Below the pieces are notes generated by a model. The model did not search any database, was not told the origin of the DNA, and saw nothing but the letters and a program-made list of their open reading frames with translations. A program made the translations under genes and the position numbers. 16,097 bases of DNA from Azoarcus sp. (GTDB taxonomy: Bacteria; Pseudomonadota; Gammaproteobacteria; Burkholderiales; Rhodocyclaceae), in assembly GCA_031259795.1 (NCBI GenBank), contig JAIRLA010000260.1:1-16097 (forward strand). The letters are read 5' to 3'. This document shows positions 8,101 through 14,548 of this stretch, piece by piece. Numbering within the stretch: position 1 is the stretch's first letter; every line of letters starts with the position of its first letter.

Positions 8101-8426
8101 CAGCCTTCATAGCGGAACGGCATCTTCCCGGCATGCGGTTCGAGGAAAAAATCGAACGGATTGAACACCGCCATCTCGGCCACCAGATCGACCTCGACGC
8201 GCAGCAGGCCGGTCTTTTCCGGAAACACCAGGCGCGCGAGGTAATTCGATTGCGGATCCTGCTGCCAATTGATGAAATGCTTCTCCGGCAGCACCCGCAA
8301 CGAATACGACAGGATGCGCGTGCGGCTGTGCGGCGCGGGCCGCAAGCGCAGCACCTGCGGCCCCAGTTTCACCGGGCGGTCGTAACGGTAAGAGGTGACA
8401 TGCGACAACGCCACATGAATCGACAT
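5109..8426 (-). CDS. Transglutaminase-like / DUF2126 large protein (operon gene 1)
   Basis: A 1105-residue protein, full length for this family. Residues 1-90 are the transglutaminase N-terminal region (HVTSYRYDRPV, LRLRP). Residues 140-255 are a transglutaminase core with intact Cys180 (RRSGSCRDSAWLL), His229 (DLHAWCEVY) and Asp245 (GLDPTSG). From about residue 295 to the end is DUF2126, with TQGGEPTFVS (329-338), GQGKWYPGEQLPRW (380-393), HTGTGGGNH (about 710-718), HNHPSLSYLFSGLFIGPTSQ (about 746-765) and HRAEFCIDKLYPP (about 818-830). The start at 8426 is chosen over upstream codons because GGGAGG lies five bases before it and the family N-terminus begins here. The HTGTGGGNH/HNHPS part recalls glutamine-synthetase-fold amidoligases, which is inference. 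It heads the operon and is followed by the ATP-grasp gene after 32 bases. Confidence 0.93.
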   Translation of the reverse strand: MSIHVALSHVTSYRYDRPVKLGPQVLRLRPAPHSRTRILSYSLRVLPEKHFINWQQDPQSNYLARLVFPEKTGLLRVEVDLVAEMAVFNPFDFFLEPHAGKMPFRYEGWQAHELAPYLLKLPAKPAFAAYLAGIGREEQRTVDFLVNLNRDLHAHIAYVIRLEAGVRTPEETLVRRSGSCRDSAWLLVQLLRHLGLAARFVSGYLVQLAPDVKPLDGPAGPEADFADLHAWCEVYLPGAGWVGLDPTSGLLAGEGHIPLACSPDPLSAAPISGALDKCEVEFAHEMKVSRIRETPRVTKPYSEEQWADIVDFGHAIDRLLAAGDVRLTQGGEPTFVSVDDPDGAEWNTTAMGPDKKRLAADLYRRLRDRYGAGGLVHFGQGKWYPGEQLPRWSLNCFWRRDGEPLWSRADLVADEARPDGADEIAAGRFLRGVAEALGLDASFIFPGYEDVFYYMWRERRLPSNVDPFDARIDDPRERERLLRVFARGLARAAGHVLPIARDHGRGSWRTGPWFLRGERCYLIPGDSPMGYRLPLDSQPWVTEGDYPLIHQPDPFERRHPLPAAAASPRRQFMIPPDAEARGGPAGSAQAPRMFESASWVVRTALCAEARNGTLYVFMPPVSSLEDYLEIIAAVEATAARLNQPVLLEGYEPPRDGRLQSFRITPDPGVIEVNVHPAAGWDELVEQTVHLYEAARLSRLSAEKFMIDGRHTGTGGGNHFVLGGATPDDSPFLRRPDLLRSLAGYWHNHPSLSYLFSGLFIGPTSQAPRIDEARNDSVAEIELAFRELGRQCGRGGACPPWLVDRLLRNLLIDVTGNTHRAEFCIDKLYPPDRSAGRLGLLEMRAFEMPPHARMSLTQQLLLRTLIARFWETPYTPERLVRWGATLHDRFMLPHFVWRDFCEVIDELRAGGHALEHEWFAPHFEFRFPKIGDYTVEGMRLELRVALEPWHVMGEEGAAGSGTVRYVDSSLERIQVKADGVTPDRYVVTCNGAGVPLRPTGTEGEFVAGVRYRAWQPASALHPTIGVDSPLTFDIFDTWNQRSLGGCQYHVTHPGGRSYDTFPVNAFEAESRRIARFFRIGHTPGKTGVREVHPQPEFPFTLDLRHC

Positions 8427-8481
8427 GGAAGCCTCCCGTGGATGAGCGGATGGGTCGTTCCAGAGCAATTTCCGCGCCAAT

Positions 8482-8499
8482 GTCCGGGTTTCGCCGGAC
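8482..8499. other. Small hairpin in the operon leader
   Basis: GTCCGG (8482-8487) and CCGGAC (8494-8499) enclose GTTTCG. It is the third, operon-proximal hairpin of a series between the DUF2892 gene and the DUF2126 gene. I see no convincing promoter in 8427-8535, so the operon may partly depend on readthrough past these structures. Confidence 0.4.
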
Positions 8500-8535
8500 G
8501 CCGCGCGCGGGCCGGAGATCGGGAATCGGGAGAAA

Positions 8536-8561
8536 GCGCCCGCCGCGCATCCGGCGGGCGC
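8536..8561 (-). terminator. GC-rich hairpin downstream of the DUF2892 gene
   Basis: GCGCCCGCC (8536-8544) pairs perfectly with GGCGGGCGC (8553-8561) around an 8-base loop. On the minus strand only TTTCT follows, so termination strength is uncertain. It is the second of two strong stems placed back to back. Confidence 0.5.
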
Positions 8562-8570
8562 GAAAATCTT

Positions 8571-8597
8571 CCGCCGGTTCCGCATGGGAACCGGCGG
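8571..8597 (-). terminator. Terminator of the AhpD-like/DUF2892 gene pair
   Basis: CCGCCGGTTCC (8571-8581) pairs perfectly with GGAACCGGCGG (8587-8597), an 11-bp stem with a 5-base loop. It lies five bases beyond the DUF2892 stop. On the minus strand it is followed by AAGATTTT, a modest U-tract. The most likely role is termination of the pair transcribed from upstream. Confidence 0.65.
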
Positions 8598-8601
8598 CGG
8601 T

Positions 8602-8802
8602 TCAAGACTTCCGGCACATGCCGCAAGAAGTCCTGATTCCCAAAAACGAGTACAAAGCGCAAAAACCGAAAACGCCAGACAAGAGCGGCACGAACCCGAG
8701 CCAGCCCCAGACGCCGACGGCGCCGGTCGCGGCGAGCGCGACGAGGACGAGTCCCGCGACGATGCGAAGAATGCGGTCAATACCGCCGACATTGCTTTTC
8801 AT
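8602..8802 (-). CDS. DUF2892 (YgaP-like) small membrane protein
   Basis: A 66-residue protein of the DUF2892 family. It opens with the conserved NVGGIDRILRIVAG segment (residues 4-17), followed by two hydrophobic membrane stretches (about 14-32 and 35-54, the latter containing FVPLLSGVFGFCALYSFLG). It ends in TSCGMCRKS, a CxxC pair at the membrane boundary. The family is often fused or linked to rhodanese-type sulfur-transfer or redox proteins; a defined activity is not known. The start at 8802 is chosen because GGAGG lies eight bases upstream and it gives the family's usual N-terminus. A longer reading from 8829 would overlap the stop of the preceding gene as ATGA and adds nine residues, so coupling remains possible. 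Confidence 0.85.
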   Translation of the reverse strand: MKSNVGGIDRILRIVAGLVLVALAATGAVGVWGWLGFVPLLSGVFGFCALYSFLGIRTSCGMCRKS

Positions 8803-8825
8803 GGTGATTTCCTCCGTCGAATCCG

Positions 8826-9173
8826 TCATTTGGCGGAAAATTCATCGAACGCCGCCAGCGCCTCGGTCGCCCACATCAGCGAGGGGCCGCCGCCCATCTG
8901 GATGGCGACGCCCAGCGTCTCCGCGACTTCGGCGCGGGTCGCGCCCAGCTTCGACAACGCCCGGGCGTGAAAAGCCACGCAGCCTTCGCAACGCGCCGCG
9001 ACGCCCAGCGCCAGCGCGATCAACTCCTTGGTCTTGGCGTCGAGCACGCCATCGGCAATGGCCGCCGCGCCGACATCCTGGAAACCTTTCATGACATCCG
9101 GTATCTCGTCCGCCAAATCCTTCATCCGGCCCACGGTTTTCCGGAAAGTATCCTGATATTGCGTGTCACTCAT
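8826..9173 (-). CDS. Carboxymuconolactone decarboxylase / AhpD-like protein
   Basis: A 115-residue protein of the carboxymuconolactone decarboxylase superfamily. The CxxCxxxH motif of AhpD-like alkylhydroperoxidases is visible as CEGCVAFH (C62, C65, H69), preceded by KTKELIALALGVAARC, the usual helix. Members either reduce peroxides through the two cysteines or handle small disulfide substrates. The whole protein is essentially one domain, normal for the small members of the family. AGGAG (9181-9185 on the minus strand) lies seven bases before the chosen ATG at 9173; an adjacent ATG at 9176 is also possible. It is followed directly by the DUF2892 gene, which also ends in CxxC, suggesting a small thiol-redox unit. 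The true substrate is unknown. Confidence 0.9.
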   Translation of the reverse strand: MSDTQYQDTFRKTVGRMKDLADEIPDVMKGFQDVGAAAIADGVLDAKTKELIALALGVAARCEGCVAFHARALSKLGATRAEVAETLGVAIQMGGGPSLMWATEALAAFDEFSAK

Positions 9174-9277
9174 CATGTTTCTCCTGCAAGAAAAGGGCGC
9201 AAAGCCCTGGTGGCTAAAGGGATCATCGCTTCCGCCCGCATACCGCTCGACAGCCCGCTTCGGGAAGGGATGTTCGC

Positions 9278-9307
9278 AGTATATAATAATTTACTTATAT
9301 GCAAGAA
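9278..9307 (-). promoter_or_regulatory. AT-rich promoter/operator of the AhpD-like gene
   Basis: On the minus strand TATACT (9278-9283) is a good -10 box. A -35 can be read as TTCTTG (9302-9307, 18-bp spacer) or TTGCAT (9299-9304, 15-bp spacer). ATATAA (9281-9286) and TTATAT (9295-9300) form an inverted repeat with an 8-base gap right across the promoter, as expected for a dimeric repressor site. The block stands out sharply as AT-rich in a GC-rich region. Transcription would start about 95 bases before the gene. Confidence 0.5.
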
Positions 9308-9344
9308 AATGATTTCAGGACTGAGCGCCGCCCGCGTCTTTCCA

Positions 9345-9398
9345 CGGCGCGAAGCGCCGCTGCCATGACGCCCGCCGCGCACCGCGATGGTGCGCGGC
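9345..9398. repeat. Two adjacent GC-rich hairpins
   Basis: CGGCGC (9345-9350) pairs with GCGCCG (9354-9359) around GAA. Fifteen bases further, GCCGCGCACC (9374-9383) pairs perfectly with GGTGCGCGGC (9389-9398) around GCGAT. No gene ends here on either strand inside the window, so these are more likely REP-type palindromes than terminators. Confidence 0.45.
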
Positions 9399-9421
9399 GC
9401 CACCGAAAAGCACCATGACAT

Positions 9422-9446
9422 CAGCGGCGCTGCGCGCCGCCGGATG
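9422..9446 (-). repeat. Palindromic 22-bp repeat module, variant copy
   Basis: A copy of the module found at 12121, 12241, 15076, 15285 and 15554 in this window, with a GGCGC/GCGCC palindrome at its core. This copy carries an extra GCC inside. Confidence 0.6.
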
Positions 9447-9491
9447 ACCATCCCTCAATCACAGCCGCCTGCCGTCCCTGGCTCCTTTCGC

Positions 9492-9538
9492 CTCGTCATT
9501 GCGAGGCGCGCAGCGCCGTGGCAATCCAGTTCGTTCCA
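9492..9538 (-). repeat. Dispersed 47-bp repeat (copy C)
   Basis: On the minus strand this matches the repeats at 12141-12187 and 15096-15142 with about 3 mismatches in 47 bases. The core is the ATTGCCAC...CTCGCAATGACG type, a palindrome-like sequence that recurs between genes in many bacterial genomes. It is non-coding. Confidence 0.75.
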
Positions 9539-9540
9539 CC

Positions 9541-9827
9541 GGTGAGCGAGCGTCGATGTTTTCATCACCAGCTATTGCGGAGTGTGTAGATGTAGATAGC
9601 TATGCTGGCAGTCATCGGGGATCAGGAATTTTTGATGCCGCGCTATGTCAAGACGCGGAAAAAGTGTAAATTCCTTACCCGGCTTTCCCTTGGCGATTCA
9701 TGGTTGTTGCCGGGGTTTCAGCCGCCCTCCATGCGGCGCTTGCGGGACGCGATCGCGCGGCGGGTGCGGTTTCATTACTTTATGGATTGCAAGAGTTACG
9801 GCAATCAGTCATTTCACTGGAGATATT
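9541..9827. other. Leader region of the serine protease, no gene assigned
   Basis: This stretch lies between the dispersed repeat and the protease start. Short open frames cross it on the plus strand, but they lack recognisable motifs and a ribosome binding site. A 6-bp inverted repeat (GATTGC at 9785-9790, GCAATC at 9801-9806) lies just upstream of the protease Shine-Dalgarno. I could not find a promoter with both boxes well placed. Confidence 0.4.
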
Positions 9828-12059
9828 ATGATGCGTAGTTATATATTGCGGCCTGCCATTCTGGGGCTGGTCTCGCTGGCTTGTGCCGGAAACGCGGCTT
9901 CCGCGCCAGACGGGAACCAGGTCTACAGCGTCGAGGCGGTTTCTGTTCCCGATACAGGCGAACAGCAGCAAGCGCGTTTCACGGCGGCGGAGCGCGCCGC
10001 CGTTTTCCAGGGCCGGCGGATCGAACTTGCCCCGCTCGATTCCGTAACGGCAAAAAGCCTGCTGGTGACGCAGGAGGGGGATAAAAGCGCAGGCAATGTC
10101 GCCGTGCCGCGCCAGATTGGTTTCGCGCGCGATGTCCCGGCGCTGAAGAATCCGGCCGCGACCGGCGGACAACTCGTCTGGCAGGCGCAAGCCGATGGCG
10201 GACAGGCCGCGGTGATTTCCATCGCTTCGCCGGGCGCGGCGGGGATGCGCTTGGGCGTGCGCATTTTCAATCTGCCCGAAAAAGCCGTGCTCCGTGTCCG
10301 CGCGTCGGGCGATGCCGAGGCGTTCGAGACCCGCGGCGAGGAAATTCTCGATCTGATCGAGGTCAACACGGCTTCCGGCGATGACGGCGAAGCCGCGTAT
10401 ACATGGTGGACGCCGGTGATCGAAACCGAAGAAGCGGCGCTCGAAATCATTTTGCCGCCCGGCGTTCCGTCCAGCGCGGTCGAAATCGCGCTGCCGACTA
10501 TTTCCCACCTTTTCGCTTCCGCGCGCACGGGCTGGAAAGCAACAGGGATGTTCGCGGCAAAAGCGGCGGCCTTATCCTGCCATCATGACGTGAGCTGCTA
10601 TCCGGAATGGGATATGGCAAACCGGGCAACGGCGTTCCTGACTTACGTCGAAGAGGGTAAAACATATATGTGCAGCGGCACCCTCCTGAACGATACCGAC
10701 AAGACGACCTTCGTTCCCTATTTCCTGACCGCGAGCCACTGCATTTCGAGCCAGACGGTGGCATCGACCCTGGTCACATACTGGTTCCACCGCTCGCCCT
10801 CCTGCGACGGCAGCGGTTATGACGCCAACAGGAAGCAACTCGCCGGGGGCGCGACATTGCTCTACCAGGCTGAATCCACCGACACCGCTTTCCTGCGGCT
10901 CAAGGGCGCGCCGCCGGGTGGCGCGGTATACGCCGGGTGGCTGGTTGGCGCGACGGCCACTGATCTGGCGGTGGCCGGGATTCACCCTCCCGGCGGAGAC
11001 CGGCTGAAGATCGCCTTTGGTTCGCTCGCCGGTCTCGTCACCCGTCCCGCGGAGTTGGGCGGCGCCCTGCGTCATCCTTCCGGCGAAACCCGCACCCACA
11101 TCAAAGTCAATTGGAGCGATGGCGCGACTGAAGGCGGCAGCAGCGGTTCCGGCCTGTTCGATAGCGCCAAGCAGAAATTCATCGGGCAGTTGCACGGGGG
11201 GGGTACGCCGATCGCATGTTCCAAGAATGTCGACTATTACGGGCGCTTCGATCTCGCGTACTACGACAAACTCCACGAGTATCTCAACCCCGCCGCCGCC
11301 CAGTTCCGGCTCGATGTGACGCGCGTCGGCGGCGGCGCCGTGAGCGGAGAGGGGATCGACTGCGGCGACGACTGCACTGAACAGTACGCCTCCAGTACGA
11401 AAGTAACGCTGACCGCCACCCCCGCTTCGGGTTATACCTTCGCGGGCTGGAGCGGCGCATGCACGGGAAGCTCGACGACATGCACGGTCACGATGAACGC
11501 CGATTCTTCCGTCACGGCGACCTTCCAGCCAGCGCAGTCAGCGCGCCGGAGTCTGTCCGTACAGCGCGTCGGCAACGGCGTCGTGATTGGACAAGGGATC
11601 AGTTGCGGCGCCGACTGCGCCGAACAATACACTGCCGGCGCGAAGGTGACGCTGTTTGCCCTGCCCGCCTCGGGTCATAGCTTCACCGGCTGGAGCGGCG
11701 CATGCACGGGAAGCTCGACGATATGCACGGTCACGATGAATGCCGACACCTCCGTCACGGCGACCTTCACGCCGCAGCAGGCGAAGCCGACGTCCCGGAC
11801 GCTCAGCGTGCGCCGCTCCGGCATTCTTGGCGGAAGCGTGAGCGGGCCGGGGATCAATTGCGGTTCGGATTGCACCGAACAATACGCATCCGGCAGCCAG
11901 GTGACGTTGACCGCCAAACAGCCTCTCGCGGGCCTGCTGAAAGTGATCGGCTATTCATTCACCGGTTGGGGCGGTGCGTGCGCAAACGCCGGGAACGCCA
12001 CGACGTGCGTGTTGAAGCTGGATACCGACGCTTCCGTGACCGCGACGTTCGGCTGGTAA
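9828..12059 (+). CDS. Secreted lysyl-endopeptidase-like serine protease with three InlB-type repeats
   Basis: A 743-residue exported protease. A signal peptide occupies residues 1-26 (LRPAILGLVSLACAGNAASA). Residues 27-235 have no recognised motif and probably form the propeptide. The trypsin-fold catalytic domain (about 240-490) resembles Achromobacter protease I: His304 in TASHC, Asp352 in STDTAFLRL and Ser439 in GGSSGSG. D469 in NVDYYGRF may match the aspartate that gives Lys specificity there. Cysteines at 251, 257, 282, 305, 326 and 464 fit disulfides. Three repeats follow, at about 493-567, 573-650 and 657-743, each with a paired-cysteine CGxDC-type motif and an ending like SVTATF. They are InlB B-repeat-like domains, probably for surface or substrate attachment. 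The start at 9828 has GGAG five bases upstream; ATG at 9831 is equally possible. Confidence 0.9.
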   Translation: MMRSYILRPAILGLVSLACAGNAASAPDGNQVYSVEAVSVPDTGEQQQARFTAAERAAVFQGRRIELAPLDSVTAKSLLVTQEGDKSAGNVAVPRQIGFARDVPALKNPAATGGQLVWQAQADGGQAAVISIASPGAAGMRLGVRIFNLPEKAVLRVRASGDAEAFETRGEEILDLIEVNTASGDDGEAAYTWWTPVIETEEAALEIILPPGVPSSAVEIALPTISHLFASARTGWKATGMFAAKAAALSCHHDVSCYPEWDMANRATAFLTYVEEGKTYMCSGTLLNDTDKTTFVPYFLTASHCISSQTVASTLVTYWFHRSPSCDGSGYDANRKQLAGGATLLYQAESTDTAFLRLKGAPPGGAVYAGWLVGATATDLAVAGIHPPGGDRLKIAFGSLAGLVTRPAELGGALRHPSGETRTHIKVNWSDGATEGGSSGSGLFDSAKQKFIGQLHGGGTPIACSKNVDYYGRFDLAYYDKLHEYLNPAAAQFRLDVTRVGGGAVSGEGIDCGDDCTEQYASSTKVTLTATPASGYTFAGWSGACTGSSTTCTVTMNADSSVTATFQPAQSARRSLSVQRVGNGVVIGQGISCGADCAEQYTAGAKVTLFALPASGHSFTGWSGACTGSSTICTVTMNADTSVTATFTPQQAKPTSRTLSVRRSGILGGSVSGPGINCGSDCTEQYASGSQVTLTAKQPLAGLLKVIGYSFTGWGGACANAGNATTCVLKLDTDASVTATFGW
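11445..11525 (+). repeat. Intragenic 81-bp direct repeat, first copy
   Basis: Within the protease gene this stretch recurs 243 bases (81 codons) downstream at 11688-11768 with only a handful of mismatches. The DNA identity, including synonymous positions, exceeds that of the rest of the repeat domain, which points to recent duplication or gene conversion between repeats. Confidence 0.85.
11688..11768 (+). repeat. Intragenic 81-bp direct repeat, second copy
   Basis: The partner of 11445-11525, in the same reading frame. It encodes the tryptophan-containing strand, the cysteine pair and the SVTATF ending of the second InlB-type repeat. The third repeat is much more diverged at DNA level. Confidence 0.85.
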
Positions 12060-12114
12060 CAAGATTTCCCGGAACGCCTTTCCCCCGCCAGACGAGCATA
12101 GGTGTCTATAAATT

Positions 12115-12187
12115 CCGAAACAGCGGCGCTGCGCGCCGGATGGAAGGAACTGGATTGCCACGTCGCTGCGCTCCTCGCAATGACGAG
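12115..12187 (+). repeat. Composite dispersed repeat (copy A, 73 bp)
   Basis: Identical except for 3 mismatches to 15070-15142. It joins the 22-bp palindromic module (12121-12143) to the 47-bp dispersed repeat also found at 9492-9538. It lies in the space between the protease and pnp genes. Confidence 0.8.
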
Positions 12188-12209
12188 TTCCCCCGATGGA
12201 TTCCCCTCG

Positions 12210-12224
12210 CCCCCCGCAGGGGGG
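12210..12224. repeat. C6/G6 hairpin
   Basis: CCCCCC, loop GCA, GGGGGG. It resembles the CCCCCG..CGGGGG stems in the tandem repeats at 15230-15260 and 15420, and belongs to the same modular repeat family. Confidence 0.5.
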
Positions 12225-12240
12225 AGAGGGGGGAGTCAAC

Positions 12241-12318
12241 CATCCGGCGCGCAGCGCCGCTGATTTCCTGGCGGTGGGAAGTAGACGGGCGTTCCCGTTC
12301 CTTCTTTCCCTTTTTTAC
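12241..12318. repeat. Partial repeat unit with its inner segment inverted
   Basis: The 22-bp palindromic module at 12241-12262 is identical to those at 15285-15306 and 15554-15575. The following 56 bases (12263-12318) match the reverse complement of the inner segment of those units (15307-15362 and 15576-15631) at roughly three quarters or more of positions. The same boundary module is thus joined to the inner segment in the opposite orientation. Confidence 0.65.
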
Positions 12319-12322
12319 AAAG

Positions 12323-12348
12323 AAAAAGGACGCCGCAGCGTCCTTTTT
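12323..12348 (-). terminator. Rho-independent terminator of pnp
   Basis: GGACGC (12328-12333) pairs with GCGTCC (12338-12343) around CGCA, flanked by A5 on one side and T5 on the other. On the minus strand it reads as a GC stem followed by TTTTTCTTTG, a classical terminator, 18 bases beyond the pnp stop codon. The symmetry would also let it stop transcripts coming from the protease side. Confidence 0.88.
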
Positions 12349-12366
12349 GCGCTTTGCCCAAGGGCT

Positions 12367-14484
12367 TCATTCCCCGGCGGGCGGTTCCGTGAGCAACGCT
12401 TTCATGGAAAGGCGAATCTTGCCGCGCTCGTCGGTTTCCAGCACTTTCACGCGCACGATCTGGCCTTCCTTGAGGTAATCGCCGACGCTATTGACGCGCT
12501 CGTTGGCGATTTGCGAGATGTGCAGCAGGCCGTCGCGGCCCGGCAGGATGTTGACGATGGCGCCGAAATCGAGCAGGCGCAATACGGCGCCTTCATAGAT
12601 CTTGCCGATCTCGACCTCGGCGGTGATTGCTTCGATCCGCGCTTTTGCTTCCTGCGCGCCCTCGGCGCTGACGCTGGATATGGTGATGCCGCCGTCGTCG
12701 GCGATCTCGATCACCGTGCCGGTTTCTTCCTGCAAGGCGCGGATCACCGCGCCGCCCTTGCCGATCACGTCGCGGATTTTCTCCGGGTTGATCTTCATCG
12801 TTATCATGCGCGGCGCGTATTCGGAAACCTGGCCGCGCGCGCCGTCGATCGCTTGCTTCATGTGGTCGAGGATGTGGAGGCGGCCTTCGGCGGCTTGCGA
12901 GAGGGCGACTTTCATGATCTCTTTGGTGATGCCTTGGATCTTGATGTCCATTTGCAGGGCGGTGACGCCGCGCTCGGTGCCCGCGACCTTGAAATCCATG
13001 TCGCCGAGGTGGTCTTCGTCGCCGAGGATGTCGGTGAGCACCGCGAAACGCTTGTCTTCCTTGATGAGTCCCATGGCGATGCCGGCGACGTGCCCCGTGA
13101 TCGGTACGCCGGCGTCCATCAGGGCGAGCGAGCCGCCGCAGACCGAGGCCATCGACGAAGAGCCGTTGGACTCCATGATCTCGGAGACGAGCCGGATGGT
13201 GTAGCTGAAATCTTCCGGCTTGGGCAGCACGGCGAGCAGGGCGCGCTTGGCGAGGCGGCCATGGCCGATTTCGCGCCGTTTCGTGCCGCCGAAACGCCCC
13301 GTCTCGCCGGTGCAGAAGGGCGGGAAGTTGTAATGCAACATGAAGTTTTCGCGGTATTCGCCCGCGATGGCGTCGATGATCTGCTCATCGCGGCCCGTGC
13401 CGAGCGTGGCCACCGCCAGCGCCTGGGTTTCTCCCCGCGTGAAGAGCGCCGAGCCATGCGTGCGCGGCAGGACGCCGGTGCGGACTTCGATGGGGCGCAC
13501 GCTGCGGGTGTCGCGCCCGTCGATGCGCGGTTCGCCGTTGAGGATGCGGCCCCGGACGATGCTCGCTTCGAGCGAGAAGAGGATGTCCTTCACCTCGTTT
13601 TCCGGCGGCGGCTCGGCGGCGGTATTTCCGGCCTCGGCGGCGATGGCGGCGAGCGTCGATTTCTCGATTTCGGCGAGGCGGGCGCTGCGCTCCGATTTGC
13701 TGGTGATGCTGAAAGCCTCTTCGAGACCGGCGCGGGCAAGTTCGGTGACGCGCGCGATCAGCGCTTCGTTCTTGGGCGGCGGCTGCCAGTCCCATTCCGG
13801 TTTGCCGGCGATCTCGACCAGTTCGTTGATGGCGCGGATGGCGTGCCGCATCTGCTCGTGGCCGTAGACGACCGCGCCGAGCATGATTTCTTCGGAAAGC
13901 TCCCGCGCTTCGGATTCGACCATCAGCACCGCCGCTTCGGTGCCGGCGACGACGAGGTTCAACTGGCTGGAAGCAAGTTCGCTGGCGGTCGGGTTGAGCA
14001 AGTATTGCCCGTTGGCATAACCGACCCGCGCCGCGCCGATGGGGCCGTTGAACGGCACGCCCGAAATCGCCAGCGCGGCGGAAGCGGCGATCATCGCGGG
14101 AATGTCGGCGTCGACTTCCGGGTTCTGCGACAGCACGATGGCGATGATCTGGACTTCGTTATAGAAGCCATCCGGGAAAAGAGGCCGGATCGGGCGGTCG
14201 ATGAGGCGCGAAGTCAGCGTCTCCTTCTCGGTCGGGCGGCCTTCGCGCTTGAAAAAGCCGCCCGGAATGCGTCCGGCGGCGTAGAACTTTTCAACGTAAT
14301 CAACGGTGAGCGGGAAAAAATCCTGTCCGGGCTTGACGTTCCTGGAGGCGCAGGCGGAAGCGATCACCACGGTGTCGGCCATGTTGACGACGACCGCGCC
14401 GCCCGCCTGGCGGGCGATTTCACCTGTTTCGAGGGTGACGGTGTGCGCCCCCCAGGTGAAGGTTTTTTTGATTGAAGTAAGCAA
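12367..14484 (-). CDS. pnp: Polyribonucleotide nucleotidyltransferase (PNPase)
   Basis: A 705-residue PNPase, normal length. It degrades RNA 3'-to-5' by phosphorolysis and is a core part of RNA turnover in the cytoplasm, often within the RNase E degradosome. The order is: RNase PH domain 1 (about 10-140), helical linker, RNase PH domain 2 (about 310-540, with the catalytic region [14 protein letters not shown] and [12 protein letters not shown]), KH domain ([17 protein letters not shown]) and C-terminal S1 domain ([29 protein letters not shown]). The start is a TTG at 14484: GAGAGG lies eight bases upstream and the protein then begins [11 protein letters not shown] as in relatives. An ATG at 14550 would run through the intercistronic hairpin and is rejected. 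It follows rpsO, the usual arrangement, and ends in a strong terminator. Confidence 0.98.
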   Translation of the reverse strand: MLTSIKKTFTWGAHTVTLETGEIARQAGGAVVVNMADTVVIASACASRNVKPGQDFFPLTVDYVEKFYAAGRIPGGFFKREGRPTEKETLTSRLIDRPIRPLFPDGFYNEVQIIAIVLSQNPEVDADIPAMIAASAALAISGVPFNGPIGAARVGYANGQYLLNPTASELASSQLNLVVAGTEAAVLMVESEARELSEEIMLGAVVYGHEQMRHAIRAINELVEIAGKPEWDWQPPPKNEALIARVTELARAGLEEAFSITSKSERSARLAEIEKSTLAAIAAEAGNTAAEPPPENEVKDILFSLEASIVRGRILNGEPRIDGRDTRSVRPIEVRTGVLPRTHGSALFTRGETQALAVATLGTGRDEQIIDAIAGEYRENFMLHYNFPPFCTGETGRFGGTKRREIGHGRLAKRALLAVLPKPEDFSYTIRLVSEIMESNGSSSMASVCGGSLALMDAGVPITGHVAGIAMGLIKEDKRFAVLTDILGDEDHLGDMDFKVAGTERGVTALQMDIKIQGITKEIMKVALSQAAEGRLHILDHMKQAIDGARGQVSEYAPRMITMKINPEKIRDVIGKGGAVIRALQEETGTVIEIADDGGITISSVSAEGAQEAKARIEAITAEVEIGKIYEGAVLRLLDFGAIVNILPGRDGLLHISQIANERVNSVGDYLKEGQIVRVKVLETDERGKIRLSMKALLTEPPAGE

Positions 14485-14503
14485 GGGGAATTCCTCTCGG
14501 TTA

Positions 14504-14525
14504 TTGCAGCCGACGACAACTGCAA
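14504..14525 (-). promoter_or_regulatory. Leader hairpin before the pnp start
   Basis: TTGCAG (14504-14509) and CTGCAA (14520-14525) form a 6-bp inverted repeat with a 10-base loop, directly upstream of the pnp ribosome binding site. In Escherichia coli the pnp leader carries a stem used in autoregulation; whether this short stem serves the same role is inference. Confidence 0.35.
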
Positions 14526-14548
14526 GAAAACATGGGCCGCGAAACGAC

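Noticed and set aside
6660..8636. 658-codon open frame opposite the DUF2126 gene, and a similar one at 5148-6560
   Set aside because: Arg/Ala/Gln-rich translations without domains, wholly antisense to the DUF2126 gene. They are shadows of its codon use.
8427..8792. N-terminal extension of the DUF2126 gene
   Set aside because: It would run through two strong hairpins and the DUF2892 gene; GGGAGG and the family N-terminus support 8426.
9602..9838. Possible 78-residue protein upstream of the protease
   Set aside because: No Shine-Dalgarno, no recognisable motif, and it overlaps the protease start; composition is like the surrounding non-coding DNA.
12196..14475. 759-codon open frame opposite pnp
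   Set aside because: It begins in a repeat element, runs antisense through pnp and shows no domain; pnp is certain.
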